Shown here: piece by piece, positions 7,321 through 15,214 of the stretch | How positions within the stretch are numbered: position 1 is the first letter of the stretch | Layout: each line of letters opens with the position of its first letter | NCBI GenBank assembly: GCA_017430325.1 | Contig: JAFRNE010000036.1 | Coordinates: 1-55,057 of the forward strand | Origin: Eubacterium sp. | GTDB lineage: Bacteria > Bacillota > Clostridia > Lachnospirales > Lachnospiraceae | DNA length: 55,057 bases | Direction: 5' to 3' | Made by a program: the position numbers and the translations under genes | Notes under the pieces: model-generated | Database searches by the model: none | Seen by the model: the letters and a program-made list of their open reading frames with translations, nothing else | What the model was told of the DNA's origin: nothing

Positions 7321-8437
7321 ACACGCATTACTCTCCGCCTCATCAAGTAAGCAGTGGCTTAACTGTCCACCATCAGCAAAGTTATGTGCTGAAGAGTCTG
7401 ATAGGGCGAGTCCTTATGCACAGCAGGGTACGGATGCTCATTCATTATGTGAGGCAAAAGTTCTCGCAGCACTTGGGAGAAGTCCGAATGACCCGACAGA
7501 GAACCTTGAATACTACGATTCCGAGATGGAGGAATGCGCCACAGAGTATTGCAACTTTGTAATGGAGCAGTACGAAGAGGCAAAGACCTACTGCAAGGAT
7601 CCACAGTTAATGGTTGAAGAGAGACTCGATTTCAGCAAATGGGTACCAGAGGGATTTGGTACCGGGGACTGTGTCATCGTAGCTGATGAGGTGTTACAGA
7701 TAATCGATTTTAAATATGGTCTCGGTGTCTTAGTAGAGGCTGAATGGAATCCGCAGATGATGTGTTACGCACTCGGAGCCCTTGATCTCTACGATGGCAT
7801 TTATGACATAAATACCGTGAAGATGACAATCTTCCAGCCACGAAGGGATAATGTTTCGACCTTTACCTTGGATAAGGAAGAACTCCTCAAGTGGGCGGAC
7901 ACCATGCTTGCTCCTACTGCTCAGTTAGCATTTAAGGGCGAAGGAGAATTCAAAGCCGGGGATCATTGTCAATTCTGTAAGGTAAAGGCTACCTGTAGGA
8001 AACGTGCCGAGTATAACTTGGAACTTGCAAAGTACGATTTTGAAATGCCTGCTAACCTATCTGATACAGAGATTGCTGTCATTCTTGCAAAGGCAGATGA
8101 ACTCGTATCATGGGTAAATGACATCAAGGACTATGCACTCACGCAGGCTTTGAGCGGTACAAAGTATGACGGCTATAAAGTAGTCGAGGGTAAATCCAAT
8201 CGTAAGTATACAGACGAAGGTACGGTCGCCTCGGTTGTTACTTCAGCAGGATATGACCCATACGAGAAGAAGCTTCTCGGTATCACAGCAATGACTTCTC
8301 TTCTTGGTAAGCAGAAGTTCGCAGAACTACTCGGGGACTATATCACAAAGCCCCAGGGTAAACCGACACTTGTGCCGGACACAGATAAGCGTCCTGCACT
8401 TAACACGGCAAAAGATGATTTTAAAGAAAAGGAGTAA
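7313..8437 (+). CDS. DUF2800 protein (Cas4/RecB-like PD-(D/E)xK nuclease fold)
   Basis: A 374-residue protein beginning MAKHALLSASSSKQWLNCPP, the DUF2800 signature with the first cluster Cys. The nuclease core is visible as GTDAHSLCEAKVLAALG, then DFSKWVPEGFGTGDCVIVAD and LQIIDFKYGLG (catalytic Asp, D-x-K). The C-terminal CQFCKVKATCRKRAEYN gives three more Cys, so an iron-sulfur cluster of the Cas4/AddB type is likely. It is translationally coupled to the preceding gene and followed after five bases by DUF2815. A role in DNA end processing or recombination during phage replication is inferred from the fold and place. Confidence 0.88.
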   Translation: MAKHALLSASSSKQWLNCPPSAKLCAEESDRASPYAQQGTDAHSLCEAKVLAALGRSPNDPTENLEYYDSEMEECATEYCNFVMEQYEEAKTYCKDPQLMVEERLDFSKWVPEGFGTGDCVIVADEVLQIIDFKYGLGVLVEAEWNPQMMCYALGALDLYDGIYDINTVKMTIFQPRRDNVSTFTLDKEELLKWADTMLAPTAQLAFKGEGEFKAGDHCQFCKVKATCRKRAEYNLELAKYDFEMPANLSDTEIAVILAKADELVSWVNDIKDYALTQALSGTKYDGYKVVEGKSNRKYTDEGTVASVVTSAGYDPYEKKLLGITAMTSLLGKQKFAELLGDYITKPQGKPTLVPDTDKRPALNTAKDDFKEKE

Positions 8438-8442
8438 AAATT

Positions 8443-9006
8443 ATGCCAAAGTTCATGAATCTTACAAAGGTTATAACGGGACCTGAAACCCGTTGGTCTT
8501 ACGCAAATGTGTGGGACCCTAAGGCTATCGATGGTGGTAAGCCTAAGTACTCAATCTCTCTTATCGTTTCCAAGGATGATACAGAGACAGTTGAGGCTAT
8601 CAAGAAAGCTATACAGGCTGCATACGAGGAAGGCGCAGCTAAACTTAAGGGTAATGGTAAGACCGTACCTCCCCTTTCAGCTATTAAGAATCCTCTCCGT
8701 GACGGAGATATCGAGAAGCCGGATGATGAGGCATATGCAAATGCATATTTCATCAATGCCAATAGTGCTTCACAGCCTGGTATCGTTGATGCAAATGTAC
8801 AGCCTATCATTAACAGAAGTGAAGTGTACTCTGGAGTATATGGCAGAGCATCAATTAACTTCTATGCATTTAATGTAAATGGTAATCGTGGCATTGCCTG
8901 TGGTCTTAATAATCTTCAGAAGATTAGAGACGGAGAGCCTCTTGGTGGTAAGGCAAGTGCAGCATCTGATTTCGCTACTGATGACGATGATGATTTCCTT
9001 TCATAA
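8443..9006 (+). CDS. DUF2815 phage single-stranded DNA-binding protein
   Basis: A 187-residue protein, MPKFMNLTKVITGPETRWSY...PKYSISLIVSKDD...VYSGVYGRASINFYAFN. This is the DUF2815 family, which includes phage ssDNA-binding proteins with an OB-like fold. The C-terminus ends in an acidic tail, TDDDDDFLS, comparable with the protein-binding tip of bacterial SSB. It sits between the DUF2800 nuclease and the DNA polymerase, consistent with coating replicating DNA. AAAGGAG lies nine bases or so before the start. Confidence 0.88.
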   Translation: MPKFMNLTKVITGPETRWSYANVWDPKAIDGGKPKYSISLIVSKDDTETVEAIKKAIQAAYEEGAAKLKGNGKTVPPLSAIKNPLRDGDIEKPDDEAYANAYFINANSASQPGIVDANVQPIINRSEVYSGVYGRASINFYAFNVNGNRGIACGLNNLQKIRDGEPLGGKASAASDFATDDDDDFLS

Positions 9007-9024
9007 AGTGTAACCCATTAACCA

Positions 9025-9058
9025 TAGGTGGCAGGGGCTTAAAAACCTCTGTCACCTA
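9025..9058 (+). terminator. Stem-loop before the DNA polymerase gene
   Basis: TAGGTG-CAGGGG pairs with CCTCTG-CACCTA around TTAAAA, followed by ATTTCTT. The stem is strong but the T-tract is weak. It may reduce transcription into the polymerase gene or protect the upstream mRNA. Confidence 0.5.
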
Positions 9059-9082
9059 ATTTCTTATAAGGAGATATGACAA

Positions 9083-11083
9083 ATGTGGCGAATTCCAGAA
9101 GTTATCAAAGATATACATATCGACCTTGAGACTTTCTCAAGCGTACCGATAAAGTATGGTGGTTATATTTACTCGGAGTCCCCGGATGCAGAAGTGCTGT
9201 ACTTCAGCTACTCCATCAACGGTGGTCCCGTAATAAAAATTGATGTAGCAAACGGGGAGCAGATACCCGATTATATTCTGTCTGCAATTGCTGATGATAA
9301 AATAATCAAATGGGCTCACAACGCAGCCTTCGAAAGAATATTCTTATCATACTGGCTTAAAAGGAACTACCCGGAATACTTCAAGTCTTACAGTATCCCG
9401 GAAGACTCAGTATCAAATTACCTTAACCCTCGCTCATGGAAATGCACCATGATCTGGGCAGCCTACCTCGGACTTCCGTTATCACTTGAAGGAGCAGGTG
9501 CCGTTCTCGGTCTTGATAAACAGAAACTACAGGAAGGCAAAGACCTCATCAAGTACTTCTGCGTACCTTGTAAACCTACCAAGTCCAATGGTGGCAGAAC
9601 TCGTAATATGCCGTCAGATGCGCCCGAGAAGTGGGAGGCTTTTGGTAACTATAACATAAGGGATGTTGAGGTTGAGATGGGCATTCATGATAAACTCTCT
9701 CGCTTTCCTGTCCCTGATGAGGTGTGGGAGCAGTATTGGCAGGACCAGGAGATAAATGACAGAGGCATTCTCCTCGATATGGATGTTGTAAATAATGCCA
9801 TTAAGTTTGATGCCTTCAGCAAGGCAAGGCTTATGGGTACACTTAAAGACAAGACTGACCTTGAGAATCCGAACTCTGTAGCACAGCTTAAAGAATGGCT
9901 TGAGTCCAAGGGCATTGAAACAGATTCACTTGATAAAAAAGCTATCGTCAGTCTGCTTAAGACTGTACCTACCGATGTGGCAGATGTTCTTAAACTCCGT
10001 CAGCAGCTTGCAAAATCATCTGTTAAAAAGTACCAGGCAATGGCAAACTCGGTATGTGCCGATGGCCGTGCAAGAGGTATGTTCCAGTTTTACGGAGCGA
10101 ATCGTACCGGGAGATGGGCTGGACGGATAGTGCAGTTACAGAACCTGCCTCAGAACCACATGGAGGATTTGGAGGTTGCAAGAGATATCGTTAAGTCTGG
10201 GGACTATGAATTTATGACCATGATGTATGATGATGTACCCGATGCACTCTCACAGCTTATCAGAACGGCTTTTATTCCAAAACCGGGATATAAGTTCTGT
10301 GTATCGGACTTTAGTGCTATTGAGGCTCGTGTGTTAAGTTTCCTTGCCAAAGAGAAATGGCGTATGGATGTTTTCAAGAAGAACGGAGATATCTACTGTG
10401 CATCAGCGAGTGCCATGTTCGGTGTTCCTGTTGAAAAACATGGACAGAATGCACACTTAAGGCAGAAAGGGAAGATCGCGGAGCTCGCTCTTGGGTACGG
10501 TGGATCGGACGGTGCATTGAAATCTATGGGTGCCCTTGAAATGGGACTTACCGAAGAAGAGTTAAAACCCCTTGTAAACTCATGGAGGAACGCTAACCCT
10601 AATATCGTACAGTTCTGGTGGGATGTGGATTTACAGGTCAAGAATGCAATAAAAAAGAGAACTGCTACCGAAACTCATGGTATCAAGTTTGTATATCAGA
10701 GTGGTATGTTATTTATTACTCTTCCTTCTGGCAGACGGCTTACATACATTAAGCCTAAGATTGGCGAGAATAAGTTCGGTGGAGAGTCCGTCACATATGA
10801 AGGTGTCGGTACCAATAAAAAATGGGAACGCATCGAGTCCTACGGTCCTAAGTTCGTTGAAAACATCGTGCAGGCTATAAGCAGAGACATTCTGTGTTAT
10901 GCAATGAAAACACTCTCCCACTGCTTTATCGTAGGTCACGTTCATGACGAACTTATCATTGAGGCATCAAAGGATGTTGATATCAATGCTATCTGTGAGC
11001 AGATGGGCAGAACCCCGGATTGGATTGAAGGTCTTGCTTTAAATGCCGATGGATATTGTACAGAATTTTACAAAAAAGATTAA
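9083..11083 (+). CDS. Phage DNA polymerase I-like (family A) polymerase
   Basis: A 666-residue replicative polymerase. The N-terminal 3'-5' exonuclease has HIDLETFSS (Exo I), WAHNAAFE (Exo II) and YNIRDVEVE (Exo III). The polymerase part has the template/primer region GANRTGRWAGRIVQLQNLP, motif A CVSDFSAIEARVLSFLA around residue 410, the O-helix-like KGKIAELALGYGGSDGAL, and motif C VGHVHDELIIEA around residue 620. Both activities look intact. The length is typical of clostridial phage enzymes. AAGGAG lies nine bases before the ATG. It is the last gene of the plus-strand replication block and meets the HTH gene head-on at a shared terminator. Confidence 0.95.
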   Translation: MWRIPEVIKDIHIDLETFSSVPIKYGGYIYSESPDAEVLYFSYSINGGPVIKIDVANGEQIPDYILSAIADDKIIKWAHNAAFERIFLSYWLKRNYPEYFKSYSIPEDSVSNYLNPRSWKCTMIWAAYLGLPLSLEGAGAVLGLDKQKLQEGKDLIKYFCVPCKPTKSNGGRTRNMPSDAPEKWEAFGNYNIRDVEVEMGIHDKLSRFPVPDEVWEQYWQDQEINDRGILLDMDVVNNAIKFDAFSKARLMGTLKDKTDLENPNSVAQLKEWLESKGIETDSLDKKAIVSLLKTVPTDVADVLKLRQQLAKSSVKKYQAMANSVCADGRARGMFQFYGANRTGRWAGRIVQLQNLPQNHMEDLEVARDIVKSGDYEFMTMMYDDVPDALSQLIRTAFIPKPGYKFCVSDFSAIEARVLSFLAKEKWRMDVFKKNGDIYCASASAMFGVPVEKHGQNAHLRQKGKIAELALGYGGSDGALKSMGALEMGLTEEELKPLVNSWRNANPNIVQFWWDVDLQVKNAIKKRTATETHGIKFVYQSGMLFITLPSGRRLTYIKPKIGENKFGGESVTYEGVGTNKKWERIESYGPKFVENIVQAISRDILCYAMKTLSHCFIVGHVHDELIIEASKDVDINAICEQMGRTPDWIEGLALNADGYCTEFYKKD

Positions 11084-11089
11084 AAGAAT

Positions 11090-11119
11090 GCCCCGATGGT
11101 ATCGTGCTACCACCGGGGC
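11090..11119. terminator. Shared terminator between convergent genes
   Basis: GCCCCG-TGGTA pairs with TACCA-CGGGGC. TGTTTCTT follows on the plus strand, and an A/T-rich tail lies on the other side. It ends the polymerase transcript and probably also the opposing HTH transcript, which stops at 11126. Confidence 0.75.
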
Positions 11120-11125
11120 TGTTTC

Positions 11126-11701
11126 TTATCTGTAATCTTTCATCTTCTTTGCGAGACCGTCTAAGGTTTCATCTTTCTTGTCTCTGTAGGTTCTACGAGG
11201 CATTCCGAGTTCCTCTGCTGCCACTCTCTGAGTCTTGCTATCTTTGATGGCATCACAGATACGCTTTTTCTCATCAGTAAGTTCTTTATACTCTTTTGCA
11301 AGCGCATCCATAACTACCTTGTAGCATACGATCTCTTCCGGGTTGTCACCTTCTTTAGGAGCATCATATCCGTTCTCAACCATAACATCATAAGACTCAG
11401 TCTCATGTTCTTTGATGGCTGCATCGGCACGTTCCTTCTTCTTAACCTCCGCATTTCTCATTCTGTTATATCCTTTAGCCTGTCCTTCAGACTTGCCTTC
11501 GAATATAGCATAGTAGTGTCTGGATTTCTGCCCCTTGAATGCAAAGTAAGCAATCGGCACACCGTTTCTCTTGTAGAACTGTATCTGCTCTTCAAGGAAC
11601 CACGGATTGTTAGGATCCTCTTCAAGTCCCTCAAATATCGGGTTCTCATAATCGAGCTTTGCCGGGTCAACAGTATCACATAATAAATCTTCTTTTTTCA
11701 T
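11126..11701 (-). CDS. Phage helix-turn-helix protein (sigma region 4-like)
   Basis: A 191-residue acidic protein. The first 80 residues (PIFEGLEEDPNNPWFLEEQ and IAYFAFKGQKSRHYYAIF) form an unrecognised domain. A charged helical middle follows, and a C-terminal helix-turn-helix (SKTQRVAAEELGMPRRTYRD) resembles sigma region 4 or a resolvase-type HTH. It is probably a phage transcription regulator. The start MKKEDLL is set by AAAGGA seven bases upstream; an in-frame upstream ATG lies inside the structured leader. The ribosome site is part of a mutually exclusive RNA structure (11704-11825), and a palindromic operator overlaps the likely promoter. Confidence 0.7.
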   Translation of the reverse strand: MKKEDLLCDTVDPAKLDYENPIFEGLEEDPNNPWFLEEQIQFYKRNGVPIAYFAFKGQKSRHYYAIFEGKSEGQAKGYNRMRNAEVKKKERADAAIKEHETESYDVMVENGYDAPKEGDNPEEIVCYKVVMDALAKEYKELTDEKKRICDAIKDSKTQRVAAEELGMPRRTYRDKKDETLDGLAKKMKDYR

Positions 11702-11703
11702 AA

Positions 11704-11825
11704 GATTGTCCTTTCCCCGACTGGGCGAGGACAATCTCTGTTGGCACGACAACAAGACGAGATTTCATAGTTACCGAGGGGTTTACCATCAAAGGTAAAT
11801 CTTCTGAACTATGTATCCTCGCCCA
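11704..11825 (-). ncRNA. Candidate riboswitch-like leader with three-way junction
   Basis: On the minus strand TGGGCGAGGA (11825-11816) pairs with TCCTCGCCCA (11731-11722) as a perfect closing helix. Inside are two arms. One has CATAGTT/AACTATG topped by TTTACC/GGTAAA. The other has AATCTC/GAGATT topped by TGTTG/CAACA with a six-base loop. The 3' strand can instead form GATTGTCC/GGACAATC (11736-11729 with 11711-11704) with an inner CCC/GGG helix. That hairpin captures the ribosome site of the gene starting at 11701. The two folds cannot coexist, as in a translational riboswitch. I do not recognise a known class. Confidence 0.6.
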
Positions 11826-11896
11826 ATGTCGGCCGCCATTTGGCTTAAATATTTTTTGTTACATAAGCATTTTTACATATTTTCGCGCCCACTTGA

Positions 11897-11913
11897 ATTA
11901 AGTCGGACTTTAT
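11897..11913. promoter_or_regulatory. Palindromic operator O1
   Basis: ATTAAGTCGGACTTTAT is a palindrome of form ATTAAGTC-N-GACTTAAT with one mismatch. It overlaps a possible -10 (CTTAAT) of the minus-strand promoter for the HTH gene; TTGTGC lies 17 bases upstream. The nearby ImmA-XRE protein is the best candidate binder. Confidence 0.6.
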
Positions 11914-11929
11914 GATTAAGCACAAAAAA

Positions 11930-11975
11930 AGAGCCTTTGCGACTCCCTGTTAAAACAGATAATCACAAAAGCCCT
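11930..11975 (-). terminator. Intrinsic terminator of the ImmA-XRE transcript
   Basis: On the minus strand a 15-pair stem containing four G-U pairs (11975-11961 with 11944-11930) encloses a CTGTT/AACAG tip and is followed by TTTTTTT. The G-U pairs exist only in the minus-strand RNA. Confidence 0.8.
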
Positions 11976-11997
11976 TTATATTATTGGCTTTATAAGC

Positions 11998-12014
11998 ATT
12001 AAGTCCGACTTAAT
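11998..12014. promoter_or_regulatory. Palindromic operator O2
   Basis: ATTAAGTCCGACTTAAT is a perfect palindrome around a central base and a better match than O1, which starts 101 bp away. It lies just after the stop codon of the ImmA-XRE gene. Paired sites at this distance could support DNA looping. Confidence 0.6.
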
Positions 12015-12019
12015 GATAT

Positions 12020-14017
12020 TTATAAAAAATCTTCTATTTTTCCTTGTTTTTCAGCTTCAATCACCTTTTTGACCATAGGATTTCTTTCCGGGATCCAGTC
12101 TTTAGCCATTTTAAACATTTTCAGTTTAATAATCCACTGTTCCCACGTATCATCCATATGATTCGTAATAAGGTCTCTTATATATACATTGGCAGGTGTT
12201 GCGAAATTTATTGGACACCCTGCTCTCTCAAGAAATATATCTGCCTCATAATCTAACAGATTTAGCCCCTTACATAAAGCAAGTGCTGTTCCCTTTTCGA
12301 TATTCGGCTCAAGATTGTTTCTGTACTTGCTGATGCTGACAGTACTTACACCGGTTCTTCCTTGTAGTTCTTCTGCCGTAACCTCTCTAATATCCATGAA
12401 ATAATTTAGTGCCCCTGCAAACCCACCTTTCATCTCATCATTCATCTTTATCAACGCCGCAGTAATTGTGTTTTCTATTATCCCGATCTCGTCCTGCATT
12501 TCTTCCTTGGTCTGGTTGATTTTATGCTGCGAGTCATATTCGACGGGAACAAACTCTTCTGATTCAATCTCCCGACACAGGAAACATCTTCTATAATATG
12601 TATCAGAGTAATTGTCACTTGCGCTGTACTTCCTCTTGAAAATAAAGCAGCACTCATCAACATGTTCAAGAGCATAGTCCGTAAGTATGTACTGCTCATT
12701 TTCGTTTAGCATCACATATTTGGGATCATTAAAGCAGAGCATACAGTTTGCATACACTATAATACCTTTCGCATATAGTTCCATCAGTTTATTGTTCATG
12801 AACAGACTTCGAATAAAGTTCTCCTCATCGACAACAAAGCTGTGGTTCTTATCAAGCACATCCTTATGAAAAGCATATGGCGGTAGCATCATCCCATCGC
12901 AATATACAAAGACACCCTCTACTTCCTTAAAACCAAGTTCGAACAGACGGAGTTTTGCCGCAAGAAGAGATACCTGAAAATAGTTAGCAACTCTGCCTAC
13001 TGTTTCTTGAAGGGTCTCAGCATACCTCCGATGTGGGTTTGATGTATGTTCCTCGGCAAGGTACTTATTAAAAAGCCACTTGGTAGTTTTTGCTGGCATC
13101 AGAATTCTCGGCGCAAGCTGGTTTGCCTGCCACTCCATCCACTTCAGAGCGGACTCGTTAGGACCTATGCCGTTATACTCGCCCTCAACAATCTCACAGG
13201 ATATATGTTTTGCCCCGCCTTCAAGAATGCTCTGTAACTCAAATGCTCTTTTATGCCTATCCCAGTGAACGCACTCGTGTATTATCGTATTATTGGCTGT
13301 TCCGATATTGCGCATAAAATATACATCGGGATTGATGAGTATCGTTCCGGGAGTGGTAGTTATCTGAACTTCTTTTTTATGAATGAAGTCATTGTTTTCA
13401 TATACCGTTACGGTTTCTTCCCCAAAGTATGTCTTACCGAAAATCTTATCTCCGAGGGGAGCATAATACATTTTCAGTTTCATTGCATCGACAACTTCAA
13501 GTGGGTCAATGGCCATATACTGTAGGAGTGCTTTGGGATAGTTCCTGCGAAGAAAATCCTCAGCATACTCGTCCATCCTATCTTCGTACAGATAGTTAAG
13601 CCAGCTCTGGCTCATAGACTTGTCTTTATTATAATCAGCCACGCTATATTCCGTGACATTAGTCACCTTTACATCCTTAAGTCCTTCATCAATTCTGGCT
13701 TTGAAGAAAACATTATAATGCTTGGTGTCATAATCAGAGTCTGCTCCGCCTCTCGTATACCCTTGAAAATGAACATCTGCATCAACGGTAGTTCTAATTT
13801 CAATCCAGTCATCACCCAAATCTTTGAAGGTAACACCGCTTACTGTATATTCTATTTCATCCTGTTCAATCCATGTAATCTTATAGAAATCATCATTCTC
13901 AAAGGAATCCTTATTTTTGACGATAAAAGACCCGAGCCGATTTTTTATATCGTCAAAATAATTATCTTCCATATATTCTTTGAAGTCCTTATAATTTCCC
14001 GTAACAAACACCTCCAA
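12020..14017 (-). CDS. ImmA/IrrE-type zinc protease fused to C-terminal XRE repressor domain
   Basis: A 665-residue protein. The first 180 residues are an unrecognised domain. The middle is an ImmA/IrrE-like metallopeptidase with HECVHWD (His247, Glu248, His251) and a downstream Glu-rich helix KWMEWQANQLAPRILMP. Residues about 545-590 form an XRE helix-turn-helix (AEELQGRTGVSTVSISKYRN). Phage ImmA proteins cut repressors to trigger induction; here the protease and a DNA-binding domain share one chain. The start is uncertain. TTG at 14017 has AGGGG six bases upstream, and ATG at 13972 is the alternative with a poorer site. It follows the RecA-like ATPase gene by 45 bases, ends in its own terminator, and two matching operators lie just downstream. 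Confidence 0.75.
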   Translation of the reverse strand: MEVFVTGNYKDFKEYMEDNYFDDIKNRLGSFIVKNKDSFENDDFYKITWIEQDEIEYTVSGVTFKDLGDDWIEIRTTVDADVHFQGYTRGGADSDYDTKHYNVFFKARIDEGLKDVKVTNVTEYSVADYNKDKSMSQSWLNYLYEDRMDEYAEDFLRRNYPKALLQYMAIDPLEVVDAMKLKMYYAPLGDKIFGKTYFGEETVTVYENNDFIHKKEVQITTTPGTILINPDVYFMRNIGTANNTIIHECVHWDRHKRAFELQSILEGGAKHISCEIVEGEYNGIGPNESALKWMEWQANQLAPRILMPAKTTKWLFNKYLAEEHTSNPHRRYAETLQETVGRVANYFQVSLLAAKLRLFELGFKEVEGVFVYCDGMMLPPYAFHKDVLDKNHSFVVDEENFIRSLFMNNKLMELYAKGIIVYANCMLCFNDPKYVMLNENEQYILTDYALEHVDECCFIFKRKYSASDNYSDTYYRRCFLCREIESEEFVPVEYDSQHKINQTKEEMQDEIGIIENTITAALIKMNDEMKGGFAGALNYFMDIREVTAEELQGRTGVSTVSISKYRNNLEPNIEKGTALALCKGLNLLDYEADIFLERAGCPINFATPANVYIRDLITNHMDDTWEQWIIKLKMFKMAKDWIPERNPMVKKVIEAEKQGKIEDFL

Positions 14018-14062
14018 CTTTTACCCCTATTTGTGCTTTCTTATGCTCCGCTCTTTCTGGAT

Positions 14063-15049
14063 TCAGCCTTTCAGCCTCCACAGGCTCGACTTGTCCGATT
14101 GCTGTTCTATGATCACGATCCCATCCTTTATACGGTTAACCGTGGTCATTGAAAACTCCGACTCATTTACACGCCTCTTGACCTCGTTGCTGTCCAATGG
14201 TCCGTCAGCAAGAATTTCTCTTATAAAATCTGCTGTGCGCTCTCCTTTGGATAATCTTCTGCCACCTGATCTATCCTGATCTTCCACAGGCGCATCTTCG
14301 CTCTCCATAGAATAGTCATCGTACACATATGATATTTTATATTTTTCGTCCTGCCTGAACACCACCGGAGTGACCTCTTTTCCAAGGAAACTCATCTTTG
14401 TGACGGTAAGTTGCCGTTCTGATGGGTCATTTCCATCCTTTACGGTAAGAATACTTCGAAGTGTATTGTTAAGCTCCGCTCCACCTAACCCCTTCGTAAG
14501 ATCAGAACGAACAATGGCTTTGGTGTAGTTCCCGGCAAGCACCACGGCCGCACCTGTCTCTTCAGCCGCATTCTGTACTTCCCGTATCATGTTACGAAGG
14601 GCGTTGTTATCTGTTGACGAAGCATTATCAAGAAATTGCTGCCAAGGATCCACAACAATAAGTCTTGCTCCGGTCATCTTTACGCACTCCCGTATCTCGT
14701 CTCCCGTCAAAACAAAGTGCCCATTTCTCTCTTCCTGGTACTGCACATACTCCCTATTTCCTCCAAGCAGGTCAAACAGTGGAACTATCGTGTCATCTAT
14801 ACCGTTTTCTATGGAAATGTAATAAGTTGTGAGAGGTTTTCCTTTCTCCTGTGGCTGTAGGCATTCACGAAACATGGTCGGCGGATACACCCCATTAGAA
14901 AGATCCGCTATTACCTTTATCAGCAGGCTGGTCTTACCTATACCTGTATCACCTTGTATCAGAGTCACTTTGCCAAATGCGATGTATGGTTTCCATAGCC
15001 ATGAGACCTTTTTTGCTTTTACATCCTTTAAATATCCACGGGCTATCAT
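14063..15049 (-). CDS. RecA-like AAA ATPase (AAA_25/RepA-type)
   Basis: A 328-residue protein. Walker A is GDTGIGKTS (residues 33-41), Walker B is ARLIVVDPWQQF near 170, and a sensor segment AAVVLAGNYTK follows. The last 70 residues form a winged-helix-like domain (GERTADFIREILADGPLDSN and ENDV-type helices). This architecture matches RepA/DnaB-like hexameric ATPases carried by phages and integrative elements, where they load or drive replication. The start has AGGAG nine bases upstream. It is the first gene of a minus-strand pair with the ImmA-XRE protein and is divergent from the methyltransferase. Confidence 0.8.
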   Translation of the reverse strand: MIARGYLKDVKAKKVSWLWKPYIAFGKVTLIQGDTGIGKTSLLIKVIADLSNGVYPPTMFRECLQPQEKGKPLTTYYISIENGIDDTIVPLFDLLGGNREYVQYQEERNGHFVLTGDEIRECVKMTGARLIVVDPWQQFLDNASSTDNNALRNMIREVQNAAEETGAAVVLAGNYTKAIVRSDLTKGLGGAELNNTLRSILTVKDGNDPSERQLTVTKMSFLGKEVTPVVFRQDEKYKISYVYDDYSMESEDAPVEDQDRSGGRRLSKGERTADFIREILADGPLDSNEVKRRVNESEFSMTTVNRIKDGIVIIEQQSDKSSLWRLKG

Positions 15050-15099
15050 AAAGTACTACTCCTATTTTGTCATTTTGTCGTTTTGCCATGATAAAATGA

Positions 15100-15115
15100 G
15101 TATAGCACCCTATAC
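15100..15115. promoter_or_regulatory. Inverted repeat in the ATPase/methyltransferase divergent region
   Basis: GTATAG-CACC-CTATAC is a perfect 6-bp inverted repeat. Just beside it, at about 15064-15087, are three tandem TTTTGTCN-type octamers. They lie about 50 bases before the ATPase start and are probably operators for its transcript. Confidence 0.4.
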
Positions 15116-15155
15116 CGGGTTTTACAATAATATTATTAAAATCTACAGAAATCAC

Positions 15156-15184
15156 TTGCAAAAGTTCCTCATAAGGAATAAACT
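15156..15184 (+). promoter_or_regulatory. Promoter with spacer operator for the methyltransferase
   Basis: TTGCAA (15156-15161), 17 bases, TAAACT (15179-15184). The spacer contains the inverted repeat TTCCT-CATA-AGGAA (15165-15178). The methyltransferase carries an N-terminal HTH, so autorepression here is plausible. Confidence 0.45.
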
Positions 15185-15214
15185 ATTATTATCTTGATAA
15201 TGAGGAGGTCTTCT

